From Chloroflexota bacterium (GTDB taxonomy: Bacteria; Chloroflexota; Anaerolineae; Anaerolineales; Villigracilaceae): a DNA stretch of 43,746 bases. Position numbers and translations under genes: made by a program. Below, piece by piece: positions 1-8,355 of the stretch. Positions within the stretch are counted from its first letter, which is position 1. The number at the start of each line of letters is the position of its first letter. Location: NCBI GenBank assembly GCA_016208355.1, contig JACQYE010000138.1, forward strand, positions 1 through 43,746. Direction: 5' to 3'. The notes below the pieces were generated by a model. The model saw only the letters and a list, made by a program, of their open reading frames with translations. It did not search any database and was not told where the DNA came from.

Positions 1-1
1 G

Positions 2-298
2 ACGCAGGCCGAAGGTCGCCGCCGCTTCGAGATGTTCTTTACAAAATATGATTTACTGCTCCTGCCGACCACTCCCATCCCTGCGCCGCTCATCGAGGGG
101 ACCGGCGCCATCGAAGCCGCCCGCCGGTTGACGCGTTTCACGGCACCCTTTAACCTGACCGGCCTCCCGGCGCTTTCCATCCCATGCGACCAGGTGTATG
201 GCTTGCCCTTTGGGGCACAACTAATTACCTCGCATTGGAGGGAGGCGAACCTTTTACGAGCGGGAGTTGCCCTGGAATCAGGCTATGGTCATGGGTAG
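2..298 (+). CDS. Amidase family protein, C-terminal end only (5' truncated by the window edge)
   Basis: The reading frame is open from base 2 and ends at TAG 296-298, so only about 98 C-terminal residues are present. The segment reads like the last part of the amidase signature family (GatA-type or general amidase). It has an Arg-rich helix, then 'YDLLLLPTTPIPAP', then 'FNLTGLPALSIPC', which match the conserved tail where the family closes its active-site fold. The Ser-cisSer-Lys catalytic triad would lie upstream, outside the window. It cannot be decided whether this is GatA of the tRNA amidotransferase or a free amidase; the residues after the GLPALSIPC motif are short, as in free amidases. 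It converges on the next gene and their ends overlap by 10 bases. Confidence 0.85.
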   Translation, partial: TQAEGRRRFEMFFTKYDLLLLPTTPIPAPLIEGTGAIEAARRLTRFTAPFNLTGLPALSIPCDQVYGLPFGAQLITSHWREANLLRAGVALESGYGHG

Positions 299-2115
299 GT
301 GCAGTACTCCGGCACTAATGCGGCAGGCACCCAGCGGCAGAATGCAGCTTCACAGGAGGCTTTATCCTTATACTGGCCTGGATTTTGGCATACGGTGACT
401 TGAGGTGCTTCACATGAGGGAATGTAAAAGGAGAACGAAGTACATTGATATCCAGGGTCCTCCGCGACGCATTGCATTAGATCAGGGTCATAGTTGTAGC
501 CGGTAGGACAGATGGGATCGAATTCTGGTGGGTAGGCGCAGCAATCTGAATCGGGGACATAGGTCAACCCGGGCAGGCACTCTGTGTTGGTCGAGCAATT
601 CGGGTCATCTTCGCAATCCTGTGAGCCATCAACCGGCAGAAGTAACACCAAGGGTGAGGATTCACCAAGCCATTTTCCATCATCGATAATCACTCGAAAT
701 CCCGGCTTAAAGAAATGCAGATCATTTTTCCCTCTTGGTGTTTCTGGGTCGGAATCTGCCCAAACCCAAACACATCCGAACCCCTCTAGTTGCACTTGCC
801 CTTCTTCGCAATCTTTGCCAGGCATGAGGGCTAAATATTGGCATTTTCCGGTTTCGGGGTCGAGGATGAAATCAGCTGGACAAAAACCAGGCTCCTCGAT
901 GAGAGTTTGGGAGATGACCACCACCGGGCAGATGGTCAGTTCGAAGGCCTGGTCAACCGGTATGCCCGGGCCGTAGAGGACGAGTGTATCCGGGTGGTTT
1001 TCAGCCTGTTCACCGCCGACCTCCCCTGCGGTGGATGTGAAGACAAAGTCATCCATCTCTATGGGTCCATCGAAGACCAGGTTCACATATCCATGAGAGA
1101 AACCATAAAGGATGCAATAACTGGTTGCAGTTATGGAAGGAATGTCCGGCTCGAGCGGCTGTCCGGTGTCAACGGCAGGTGGAGAATAGGCTGGCATTTC
1201 GCAGACCGATGGCGGCGGGTCACCGATTGTCTCTCCAGTCAACACGCAGCGGAAGCCCACCTCGGCATGATGTTCCAAGGGATCAACAGCCGCCCGCAGG
1301 TAGACAGGCACGTCCCCGGCCACGCTATCATAATTGCTGCCGCGCACAACACGAAAGTCGCCATCGGCTGGCCCGGTCGGGTTCTGTGAGGGGGGGACGG
1401 CATAATATTCTTCATCGTACCAATCGAGCACCCACTCGGAGACGTTGCCGGCAGTGTCTGCCAGTTCGAAGGGGCTGGCGCCGTAGAAATAACTGCGCAC
1501 GTCCACCGGGCTGACAGGCTCGAAGCAACCGGCGAAGTTGAGCAAGTTACAAGTCGGGTCTTCGTCGCCCCAGGGGTTGGGATCGCCCTCCGTCCCGCGG
1601 GCAGCTTTCTCCCATTCGGCTTCGGTCGGCAGGCGGCCATCAATCCATTCGCAATAGGTCTCTGCCTGGTACCAGTCCACGCCCACGACGGGAGCATCGG
1701 CATGAGCCGGATTGGCGTACCAGTATGGCTTGCCGGTTTCATGGTAAGGAGTGGAGCAGATTACCAGGTCAACGCACAGGGCATACATGCGGTTGGTGAC
1801 TTCAGTCTGGTGGATCCAGAAGCCATCCAGAGTGACGGTGTGGGCGGGCGAATGGTCGCTCGGTTCCGTCTCATCCTCTCCCATCTGGAAATCGCCCGGT
1901 GGGACGTAGACCACATAACTCATATCCACCCAGGGGATAGTGGTGCCGGCGACGGGCTCATAGTCCACCGGCTCGTTTACCATGAACGCAGGTTCGGTAC
2001 CTACTGAAGTCGGAGTTGTTTCGGGCGTTGAAAATAATGGACCGCAGGCGACGATGATCAAAATCAGACCAGCCGCCGCGGTGATGTAGATCAAAACATC
2101 CAAGTGCTTTTTCAT
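289..2115 (-). CDS. SUMF1/FGE-fold lipoprotein with Cys-rich C-terminus, paralogue 1
   Basis: 608 residues. The ATG at 2115 is chosen over an in-frame ATG at 2151 because a GGGGAGG ribosome site sits 7 bases before it and the protein then starts with a lipoprotein signal (MKKHL..., lipobox IVAC, Cys near residue 24). Residues from about 60 to 290 form a SUMF1 (formylglycine-generating-enzyme-sulfatase) domain: 'VPPGDFQMGEDE', 'HQTEVTNRMY', 'RLPTEAEWEKAARG', 'ELADTAGNVSEWV' and a closing 'GFRC'. The region that carries the two catalytic cysteines in true FGE reads 'RGSNYDSVAGDVPVYLR', with no Cys, so formylglycine formation is unlikely. A beta-rich segment and about 20 cysteines follow (C-P-x-G-Y and C-x-NP-x-QY motifs, end 'YCTYP'). 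It is probably an extracytoplasmic anchored binding or structural protein. Function is not known. Confidence 0.85.
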   Translation of the reverse strand: MKKHLDVLIYITAAAGLILIIVACGPLFSTPETTPTSVGTEPAFMVNEPVDYEPVAGTTIPWVDMSYVVYVPPGDFQMGEDETEPSDHSPAHTVTLDGFWIHQTEVTNRMYALCVDLVICSTPYHETGKPYWYANPAHADAPVVGVDWYQAETYCEWIDGRLPTEAEWEKAARGTEGDPNPWGDEDPTCNLLNFAGCFEPVSPVDVRSYFYGASPFELADTAGNVSEWVLDWYDEEYYAVPPSQNPTGPADGDFRVVRGSNYDSVAGDVPVYLRAAVDPLEHHAEVGFRCVLTGETIGDPPPSVCEMPAYSPPAVDTGQPLEPDIPSITATSYCILYGFSHGYVNLVFDGPIEMDDFVFTSTAGEVGGEQAENHPDTLVLYGPGIPVDQAFELTICPVVVISQTLIEEPGFCPADFILDPETGKCQYLALMPGKDCEEGQVQLEGFGCVWVWADSDPETPRGKNDLHFFKPGFRVIIDDGKWLGESSPLVLLLPVDGSQDCEDDPNCSTNTECLPGLTYVPDSDCCAYPPEFDPICPTGYNYDPDLMQCVAEDPGYQCTSFSFYIPSCEAPQVTVCQNPGQYKDKASCEAAFCRWVPAALVPEYCTYP

Positions 2116-2231
2116 GGTGGTTCCTCCCCGGCGAAGGATCGCCGAAAACACAGAAACAACCCGCCGAAGCGGGCTGTCTGCGATGCCGGGAATAAGGCGC
2201 CCGTCGGCGTTGAACCATATTGTTTATTGTA
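2116..2231 (-). promoter_or_regulatory. Structured 5' leader and -10 of paralogue 1
   Basis: Read on the minus strand: a TACAAT -10 (2231-2226, preceded by TTG), then a small hairpin CGCC-GACG-GGCG, then CATCGCAGACAG. A terminator-like hairpin CCCGC-TTCG-GCGGG (2173-2160) follows, trailed by TTGTTTCTGTGTTTT. A last hairpin CGGCGA-TCCT-TCGCCG abuts the GGGGAGG ribosome site. The same order of parts precedes paralogue 2, and a diverged form precedes paralogue 4. No good -35 hexamer is visible. An attenuator or cis-regulatory RNA is inferred from this conservation; no known riboswitch class was recognised. Confidence 0.5.
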
Positions 2232-2301
2232 CAAGAAATCACTATGAAATGCTACTACTTTTCTAAACGCTCTCCAAAAATATTCATAAGGATGACCATC
2301 T

Positions 2302-4116
2302 TTATGGATATGTACAATAGGATGGCGCTCCCGCGACGACCACCCAGCGGCAAGAAGCGGCTTCACAGGAAGTTGGATCTGAATATTGGCTTGGGTTTTG
2401 GCAGGTGGTCAGTTGCGGCACATCGCACGACGGAATGTAGAGATAGAGCGATGTGCATTGAGAGCCAAAATCTTTCGGGATGCACAGCATGAGGTTGGCG
2501 TTATATCCGTATCCAGCCAGACAGACCGGATCCACTTCTGGCGGGAAGGCGCAGCAATCCAGGTCTGGGACATAGGTCGTCCCGTGCAGGCATTCGGTAT
2601 TGAAGGAGCAATTGGGATCACCATCGCAATCCTGTGGACCATCAACCGGTAGACATGCGTACGTCATGGGGGAATCCGAGAGTTTAACCAGATCAAATCC
2701 TGGATTGAAAATGCAGGCAAGCATCAACCAGAGTTGATCGATAGGGTCAGTCGGGGTCCAGATACAACCATATCCTTCCAGCCAGGCTGCATCTTCAAAC
2801 TCTCCACACATCTCTTCGGGATCAAGATCCAAGTACCTGCATTTTCCGGTGATGGTATCCAGGATATAACCAGCCGGACAAATTGGTTCTTGGTTGGACG
2901 CTGGCGGGGGGGCCAGAGGGGGGCAGATGGTCAATTCGAAGACCTGACCAACCGGTATGCCGGGACCGGAGAGGATGAGGGTGTCGGGGTGGCTACTGTC
3001 CTGGGAAATCATGACCATACCCGCGGAAGATGTGATTTCGTATGTACCTACTTCCACAGGCTCGTCAAAGACCAGATTTACATACCCATGTGGTAAGCCG
3101 GCATCATCCATGATGCAATAGCCCGTTGCGGTCACGGATGGGATGTCCGGTTCGGGCGACTGGCCGGGGTCCACGGGAGTAAAGGAAAAGGCTGGTATTT
3201 CGCAAGCCTGGGGCGGCGGGTTGCCGACCGTTTCACCAGTCAGGACACAGCGGAAACCCACCTCGGCGTGATGTTCCAACGGGTCGACTGCTGATCGTAG
3301 ATATACAGGGACAGCCTCAGCCTCGCTCTCGTAATAACTGCCGCGTACCACGCGCAGGTCGCCTTCGGCAGGCCCGGTCGGGTTCTGCGAGGGTGAAACG
3401 GGATAGTATTCATCGTCATACCAGTCGAGCACCCACTCGGAGGCGTTCCCGGCAGTATCAGCCAGTTCGAAGGGACTGGCTCCATTGAAGTAACTGCGCA
3501 CGTCAATTGGACGGACCGGCTCGAAGCAGCCGGAAAAATTGAGCAGGCTGCAATCCGGGTCTTCGTCGCCCCATGGGTGGGGATCGCCCTCCGTCCCGCG
3601 GGCGGCTTTCTCCCATTCGGCTTCGGTGGGCAGGCGGCCTTCGATCCACTCGCAGTAGGTTTCTGCCTGGTACCAGTCCACGCCCACGACTGGGGCATCA
3701 GCATGAACCGGATTGGCGTACCAGTAGGGCTTGCCGGTTTCCTGGTAGGGAGCGGTGCAGATTCCCAGGCCCACGCACAGGGCATACATGCGGTTGGTGA
3801 CCTCGGTCTGGTGGATCCAGAAGCCATCCAGAGTAACGGTGTGGGCGGGTGAGTGGTCGCTGGGTTCCGTCTCGTCTTCTCCCATCTGGAACTCACCAGG
3901 CGGGACGTAGACCACATAACTCATATCCACCCATGCGACAGTGGAACCCACCCCCGGCTCATAGTCAACCGGCGCAAAGGTCGCAACCGCAGGCTGGGTG
4001 ATGACCAATGTTGGGGTAGTTTCGGGTGTTGAAAATAATGGGCTGCAGGCGACGGCAATCAGGATCAAACCGGCTGCCGCGGTGATGTAAATCAATATAT
4101 TCAGGTTCTTTTTCAT
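2302..4116 (-). CDS. SUMF1/FGE-fold lipoprotein with Cys-rich C-terminus, paralogue 2
   Basis: 604 residues from the ATG at 4116, which has GGGGAGGG just upstream. The frame is open to 4212, but that stretch is the untranslated leader. It has a lipoprotein signal MKKNLN... with lipobox VAC-S. The SUMF1 domain is closely related to paralogue 1: 'VPPGEFQMGEDE', 'HQTEVTNRMY', 'RLPTEAEWEKAARG', 'TAGNASEWVLDWY', and end 'HHAEVGFRCVLTGE'. The site of the FGE catalytic cysteines reads 'RGSYYESEAEAVPVYLR', again without Cys. The middle segment ('EITSSAGMVMISQDSSHPDT') is nearly identical to paralogue 3 but not to paralogue 1. The C-terminus is Cys-rich and ends 'SYCTYP'. It is likely exported and lipid-anchored. 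Function unknown. Confidence 0.85.
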   Translation of the reverse strand: MKKNLNILIYITAAAGLILIAVACSPLFSTPETTPTLVITQPAVATFAPVDYEPGVGSTVAWVDMSYVVYVPPGEFQMGEDETEPSDHSPAHTVTLDGFWIHQTEVTNRMYALCVGLGICTAPYQETGKPYWYANPVHADAPVVGVDWYQAETYCEWIEGRLPTEAEWEKAARGTEGDPHPWGDEDPDCSLLNFSGCFEPVRPIDVRSYFNGASPFELADTAGNASEWVLDWYDDEYYPVSPSQNPTGPAEGDLRVVRGSYYESEAEAVPVYLRSAVDPLEHHAEVGFRCVLTGETVGNPPPQACEIPAFSFTPVDPGQSPEPDIPSVTATGYCIMDDAGLPHGYVNLVFDEPVEVGTYEITSSAGMVMISQDSSHPDTLILSGPGIPVGQVFELTICPPLAPPPASNQEPICPAGYILDTITGKCRYLDLDPEEMCGEFEDAAWLEGYGCIWTPTDPIDQLWLMLACIFNPGFDLVKLSDSPMTYACLPVDGPQDCDGDPNCSFNTECLHGTTYVPDLDCCAFPPEVDPVCLAGYGYNANLMLCIPKDFGSQCTSLYLYIPSCDVPQLTTCQNPSQYSDPTSCEAASCRWVVVAGAPSYCTYP

Positions 4117-4229
4117 GGTGATCCCTCCCCGGCGAAGGTTCGCCGAAAACACAAACAACCCGCCGAAGCGGGCTGTCTGCGATGAAATATTTATTGCGCC
4201 CATCGGCGACATTTGATGAACTTATTGTA
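4117..4229 (-). promoter_or_regulatory. Structured 5' leader and -10 of paralogue 2
   Basis: The minus strand shows a TACAAT -10 (4229-4224), hairpin CGCC-GATG-GGCG, the shared stretch CATCGCAGACAG, then the terminator-like CCCGC-TTCG-GCGGG (4172-4159) followed by TTGTTTGTGTTTT. Hairpin CGGCGA-ACCT-TCGCCG comes immediately before GGGGAGGG. It matches the leader of paralogue 1 element by element. The first hairpin keeps its pairing in paralogue 4 with different bases (AGCC/GGCT), which favours a structural role. The roughly 100 bases further upstream, to 4328, hold no gene. Confidence 0.5.
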
Positions 4230-4328
4230 TATGAAACTGAAAGGAAATACCACTCTTTCTTTTGAGTGATTTAATCGTTGACCATCAGAATTACTGGAGC
4301 AAGTTCCTGCCCCAGGGCTATAGACCGG

Positions 4329-6407
4329 TCAATCGTTTGGCCGCAGCAGGATGATCCCATCCAGGGGCGGGAGGGTCACCTCGGTGACCGTGCTCCCGTT
4401 GTTGACGGAGCGATCCTGCGTGCCGTCAATCTTCTGGAAAGTCCCGCCCAGTGGGATGATGACCGGGTCAGCGGAGGCGTTGACGAGTACAATGCCGTTC
4501 TCGAAGTCACGCCGGTACACATCCGGTGCGCCCGCTTTCAGGTTCACGTCGTCCAGCCAGACGGACCCGGCGACCTCCCCCAGCCCGAAGATGAATTGAG
4601 CCTGGCTGTCGTCTCCTGTGGACGAGGCAGCGAGAGAGTATTCCTGCCAGTCAGTGGTCAATGGGATGGCATCGTAATACACCCAGCCTTCCCAGGGGGC
4701 ATGGCTTTGCTGGATCCAGGCGCTGATGCTGCGCGGACGGTCGGCGCGGGCGCGGAAGGTCAGGGTATAGTTGACGCCTTCTGAGACGCCAATATTTTCA
4801 GTAATAAGTGAGACCTGCCAGTCGCTGCCGAGCGTTTCACTCACATCCACGCGCAGGGACCTGGAGCCTGCCGCGGGGTCAGACGCGTCAATCGCGGCCG
4901 AGGCGGCGTACCCGGTATCGGCCCACAGGTCCCAGGTCGCGAGGTCCGTTTCGGAATCGAAACCAGCGTTGATGAGCACTTCGGGGATGAATGTCCCGGA
5001 GGCGATTTGGACTGCCGGTCCGAGCGGGTAGCCCAGGTAACCGCGCCCGGCCCCGGCGTTGTCGTACTCGTCGAACCACATCAAACACAAGGAACCGTGC
5101 CCCTCGGTATTCATTTCGTAACTGAAGTAGCCGTCGTTCAGCAGGGCGGTGGCCAGCCCGAAGCGCATCTTGCGGTAATCGGGGGTGAAGAAGAGACTGT
5201 TGCAACGGTTGGGGTAGCCATCGGTATCGCTCGGGTCGGGACCGCTGTCGTCTTCGTAGGTTTCGATCATGGTCAGGTTGGGCTGCAGGGCGTTAGAAAG
5301 CCACTCGAAGTAACTGCCTCTGCCGGTCCATGGGCCGAACATGGTGGTGTGCCATGAGGAATTGTAGGAATCGCCCGAGTCGGTGGGGAAGCCCTCGAAG
5401 TTGTTGCCGTTGACCAGGTCGTAATACGGAATGCCCCAGTTGAGGTAGATGATCTTCTCCGGGCCAATGCGGTTGCGCAGTTCCTGCAAGTAGAGGCGCA
5501 GGCCTTCGTTCCAGGCGGCGTCGAAGACGGAGTAATCGGTCAACAGGGTATTGGACTGGTCCGGGTCAATCGTGCGGGCGGTGGAGTTGTCAATCAACCA
5601 GGACTCGTTTGGGTCAGAACGGTCCACCAGGATGCCGGCCCAGCGCGGGTCTCCCAGCAATTGCGCGTCGAGACGGGCGTGGTAACTGGACCAGGTTTCG
5701 GGTCCGACCGCCGGATCGGCGATGCCCTCGGGCGAAAGGATACTGACGTTGAGCAGCCAGGAGTCCGGCCAGAAGGAGATATGGGCGGCGATGCGCGTCC
5801 CGGCGCTGTGGGCCGCGGCCGGGCGGACATACCCGCGCTGGACGGTGAGTGTCCGATTAGAACGGTTCACGGTTTTCACGTAGACGCTTTCACCTTCGAT
5901 GAGCACCGTGTCGCCGGGAACGAACAGGTCGTAGGTGATCCCCCCATCACTGACGGTCAGCGCTTCCACCGGCAGGACAGTCTGCGCGGAGTCCACGTCG
6001 GCGCGCAAGGTCGTGCCCACCTGGGTGAGGTACCATTCGGGCGGGATTGCCTGCAAGTAATTATTGTAGTCCGGGTCGTCGGGATCGTAGTCCACTTCGC
6101 AGGCGTTGGTGGAGTTAAGCAGGAGGATATCGGGGTTGAGCGCCAGGAGCGGGTCGAGGAATTCAGAGGCCCAGTCGCCCAGGATGGCCCAGTCATAGCG
6201 GGCGATGTCTTCGAGCGGTTGTTCCCACGGGTCAGGCCACCACATGCCCAGGCGCGGGAAGGCTGGTCCCGGGAGGGATGGTTGCAGGGTTTGGATTTCA
6301 ACTTGGGCAGGGTCGGCTGTCCCTGGCGTCTCAATGAGCGGTGTGGCGGTCGTCATTGAGCAGGATGCCAGCGTCAGCAGGATGATGAGACCGATGAGTT
6401 TTTTCAT
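4329..6407 (-). CDS. Putative secreted glycosyl-hydrolase-like lipoprotein with carbohydrate-binding-like module
   Basis: 692 residues. The lipoprotein signal MKKLIGL... has lipobox LASC (Cys 16). From about residue 50 to 470 the sequence resembles the hypothetical glycoside hydrolase group of (beta/alpha)8 barrels (GHL15-like): 'RLGMWWPDPWEQPLEDIARY', a central 'GILVDRSDPNESW', 'IIYLNWGIPYYDLVNGN' and an end with 'FDEYDN' and 'GRGYLGYPLG'. An inserted beta module (residues about 140-205) contains a GYVRPAAAHSAGTRI-type tail-fibre-like repeat. Residues about 474-630 look like a CBM4/9-type jelly roll ('LINAGFDSE', 'LDDVNLK'), followed by a small beta domain. Substrate unknown. It begins 29 bases after paralogue 3, so it may be co-transcribed. 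No strong ribosome site is visible before the ATG. Confidence 0.7.
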   Translation of the reverse strand: MKKLIGLIILLTLASCSMTTATPLIETPGTADPAQVEIQTLQPSLPGPAFPRLGMWWPDPWEQPLEDIARYDWAILGDWASEFLDPLLALNPDILLLNSTNACEVDYDPDDPDYNNYLQAIPPEWYLTQVGTTLRADVDSAQTVLPVEALTVSDGGITYDLFVPGDTVLIEGESVYVKTVNRSNRTLTVQRGYVRPAAAHSAGTRIAAHISFWPDSWLLNVSILSPEGIADPAVGPETWSSYHARLDAQLLGDPRWAGILVDRSDPNESWLIDNSTARTIDPDQSNTLLTDYSVFDAAWNEGLRLYLQELRNRIGPEKIIYLNWGIPYYDLVNGNNFEGFPTDSGDSYNSSWHTTMFGPWTGRGSYFEWLSNALQPNLTMIETYEDDSGPDPSDTDGYPNRCNSLFFTPDYRKMRFGLATALLNDGYFSYEMNTEGHGSLCLMWFDEYDNAGAGRGYLGYPLGPAVQIASGTFIPEVLINAGFDSETDLATWDLWADTGYAASAAIDASDPAAGSRSLRVDVSETLGSDWQVSLITENIGVSEGVNYTLTFRARADRPRSISAWIQQSHAPWEGWVYYDAIPLTTDWQEYSLAASSTGDDSQAQFIFGLGEVAGSVWLDDVNLKAGAPDVYRRDFENGIVLVNASADPVIIPLGGTFQKIDGTQDRSVNNGSTVTEVTLPPLDGIILLRPND

Positions 6408-6436
6408 TAATTGGTGGCAGCAATGTTATGGTGTTT

Positions 6437-8230
6437 TCATGGATATGTACAATAGGATGGCGCAACCGCGAGAGGAACCCATCTGCAGTTCGCGGCTTCG
6501 CAGGAGGTCTCGTCCGTATACTGGCTTGGATTCGTACAGGCACTGAGTGGTGGCGCTTCGCATGATGGGATCAAGAGGTAGAGCGATATGCACTGGGAAC
6601 CAGGATATTTCGGATAACATAGCAGGTTAATAGGGTCGTATTTATATCCAGCCAGGCAGACGGGGTCGATGGTCGGAGGGACCGCGCAGCAGTCCAAATC
6701 CGGGACGTAGGTCAGCCCGGGCAGGCATTCCGTGTTGAGTGAGCAATTTGGATCATCGCCGCAATCTTCCGGACCATCCACCGGCAGACATGCCAGCGTT
6801 AGAGGAGAATCCGATAGTTCGACGATCTGATATCCCGGCACGAGGGCACAAATCAATTGCAACCACAATTGATCGAGAGGATCAGTCGCGGCCCAGATGC
6901 AGCCATATCCCTCCAGCCAGGCAAATCCTTCTCCACAAGGTTCACCTGGATCCAGGTCCAAATACCGGCATTTTCCGGTGATGGTATCCAGGATATAACC
7001 GGCAGGACAAATCGGCTCTTCGGGTGGCAGCGGGGGGGCAACCAAGGCTGGGCATACGGTCAGTTCGAAGACCTGATCAATCGGTATGCCTGGGCCGGAG
7101 AGGATGAGCGTATCCGGGTGGCTGCTATCCTGGGAAATCATGACCATACCCGCGGAAGATGTGATTTCGTATGTATCTACTTCCACAGGCTCGTCGAAGA
7201 CTAGATTTACATACCCATGTGGTAGGCCGGCATCATCCATAATGCAATAGGCCGTTCCGATCACTGAAGGAATATCTGGTTCGAGCGGCTGTCCTGTGTC
7301 GACAGCTGGAGGCATTTCGCAGGCCTGGGGTGGCGGATTGCCGACCGTTTCACCGCCAAGCACACAGCGGAAACCGACCTCAGCGTGATGTTCCAGCGGG
7401 TCAACAGCTGAACGCAGGTAGACAGGCACAGCCTCGGCTTCGCTGGTGAAGTTGCTGCCGCGCACCACGCGCAGGTCGCCATCCACTGGACCGGTCGGGT
7501 TCTCTATAGGCGACACAGCATAGTATTCCTCGTCGTACCAATCAAACACCCACTCGGAGGCATTCCCGGCGGTATCTGCCAGTTCGAAGGGACTGGCGCC
7601 ATAGAAGTAACTGCGCACGTCAATTGGATTGGAAGGTTCGAGGCAGTCATCGAAGTTGAGCAGGTCGCAGGTTGGGTCTTCGTCACCCCAGGGGTAGGGA
7701 TCGCCATTCGTCCCGCGGGCGGCTTTCTCCCACTCGGCTTCGGTGGGCAGGCGGCCTTCGATCCACTCGCAATATGCCTCCGCGTTGTACCAGTCCACGC
7801 CCACGACCGGAGCGTCGGCATGGGCTGGATTGGCGTACCAGTACGGCTTGCCGGTTTCATGGTAGGGGACGGTACAGATACCCAGGTCGACACACAGGGC
7901 ATACATGCGGTTGGTAACTTCAGTCTGGTGGATCCAAAAGCCGTCCAGATAGACCGTGTGAGCCGGAGAATGGTCACTGGGTTCCGTCTCGTTCTCCCCC
8001 ATCTGGAACTCTCCAGGTGGCACATAAACCACATAACTCATGTCAACCCAGGCTACGGAGGAACCCGCCGCAGGTTCGTAGTCAACCGGCTCGAAGGTCG
8101 CAACCGGGGGCTGCGTAACGACTGAGGTGGGTGTCTCAGGCGTTGAAAATAATGGACCGCAGGCGACGGCAATCAGGATCAGACCGGCTGCCGCTGCGAT
8201 GTAAATCAAGATTTCCAGGTTCTTTTTCAT
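6437..8230 (-). CDS. SUMF1/FGE-fold lipoprotein with Cys-rich C-terminus, paralogue 3
   Basis: 597 residues from the ATG at 8230 (GGGAGGG 7 bases upstream). The longer open frame to 8401 would run into the upstream gene and has no lipoprotein signal. The signal MKKNLEI... ends in lipobox VAC-G. The SUMF1 domain matches paralogues 1 and 2 ('VPPGEFQMGENE', 'RLPTEAEWEKAARG', 'ELADTAGNASEWV', 'EVGFRCVLGGE'). The catalytic cysteine region reads 'RGSNFTSEAEAVPVYLR', without Cys. The middle segment shares a roughly 120-base, near-identical tract with paralogue 2. The C-terminal Cys-rich region ('CPAGYILDTITGKCRYLDLD') ends 'SYCTYP'. Function unknown; expected outside the cytoplasmic membrane. Confidence 0.85.
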   Translation of the reverse strand: MKKNLEILIYIAAAAGLILIAVACGPLFSTPETPTSVVTQPPVATFEPVDYEPAAGSSVAWVDMSYVVYVPPGEFQMGENETEPSDHSPAHTVYLDGFWIHQTEVTNRMYALCVDLGICTVPYHETGKPYWYANPAHADAPVVGVDWYNAEAYCEWIEGRLPTEAEWEKAARGTNGDPYPWGDEDPTCDLLNFDDCLEPSNPIDVRSYFYGASPFELADTAGNASEWVFDWYDEEYYAVSPIENPTGPVDGDLRVVRGSNFTSEAEAVPVYLRSAVDPLEHHAEVGFRCVLGGETVGNPPPQACEMPPAVDTGQPLEPDIPSVIGTAYCIMDDAGLPHGYVNLVFDEPVEVDTYEITSSAGMVMISQDSSHPDTLILSGPGIPIDQVFELTVCPALVAPPLPPEEPICPAGYILDTITGKCRYLDLDPGEPCGEGFAWLEGYGCIWAATDPLDQLWLQLICALVPGYQIVELSDSPLTLACLPVDGPEDCGDDPNCSLNTECLPGLTYVPDLDCCAVPPTIDPVCLAGYKYDPINLLCYPKYPGSQCISLYLLIPSCEAPPLSACTNPSQYTDETSCEAANCRWVPLAVAPSYCTYP

Positions 8231-8355
8231 GGTGTTCCCTCCCGGCGAAGGTTCGCCGAAAACACAGAAACAAAGTAGGGAGGCAAAGATGCTGCAGGCG
8301 AGTGTCGTATTCGAATCGCCGGTTATGAAAAATACCTCTCTACGACAAGAGTTAT
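8231..8355 (-). promoter_or_regulatory. Leader between paralogues 4 and 3
   Basis: It keeps the RBS-proximal hairpin CGGCGA-ACCT-TCGCCG and the preceding TTTCTGTGTTTT of paralogues 1 and 2, but not the CCCGC-TTCG-GCGGG hairpin. Instead the minus strand has GTAGAGAGG far upstream and CCTCCCTAC just before TTTGTTTCTGTG. These can pair with one mismatch and enclose a GGCGA/TCGCC hairpin. A terminator-like fold of different sequence thus sits in the same place. No clear promoter is visible, so read-through from paralogue 4 is possible. Confidence 0.35.

Noticed and set aside
2116-2231. Guanidine-II (mini-ykkC) riboswitch in the paralogue leader, suggested by an ACG in the hairpin loop
   Set aside because: The loop is GACG in one copy but GATG and GAAG in the others, so the ACGR loop of that class is not conserved, and the two tandem matching hairpins are missing.
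4117-4212. Alternative upstream starts of paralogues 1-3 (2151, 4212, 8401)
   Set aside because: The added residues are the translated hairpin leader. The internal ATG has a good ribosome site and starts a proper lipoprotein signal.
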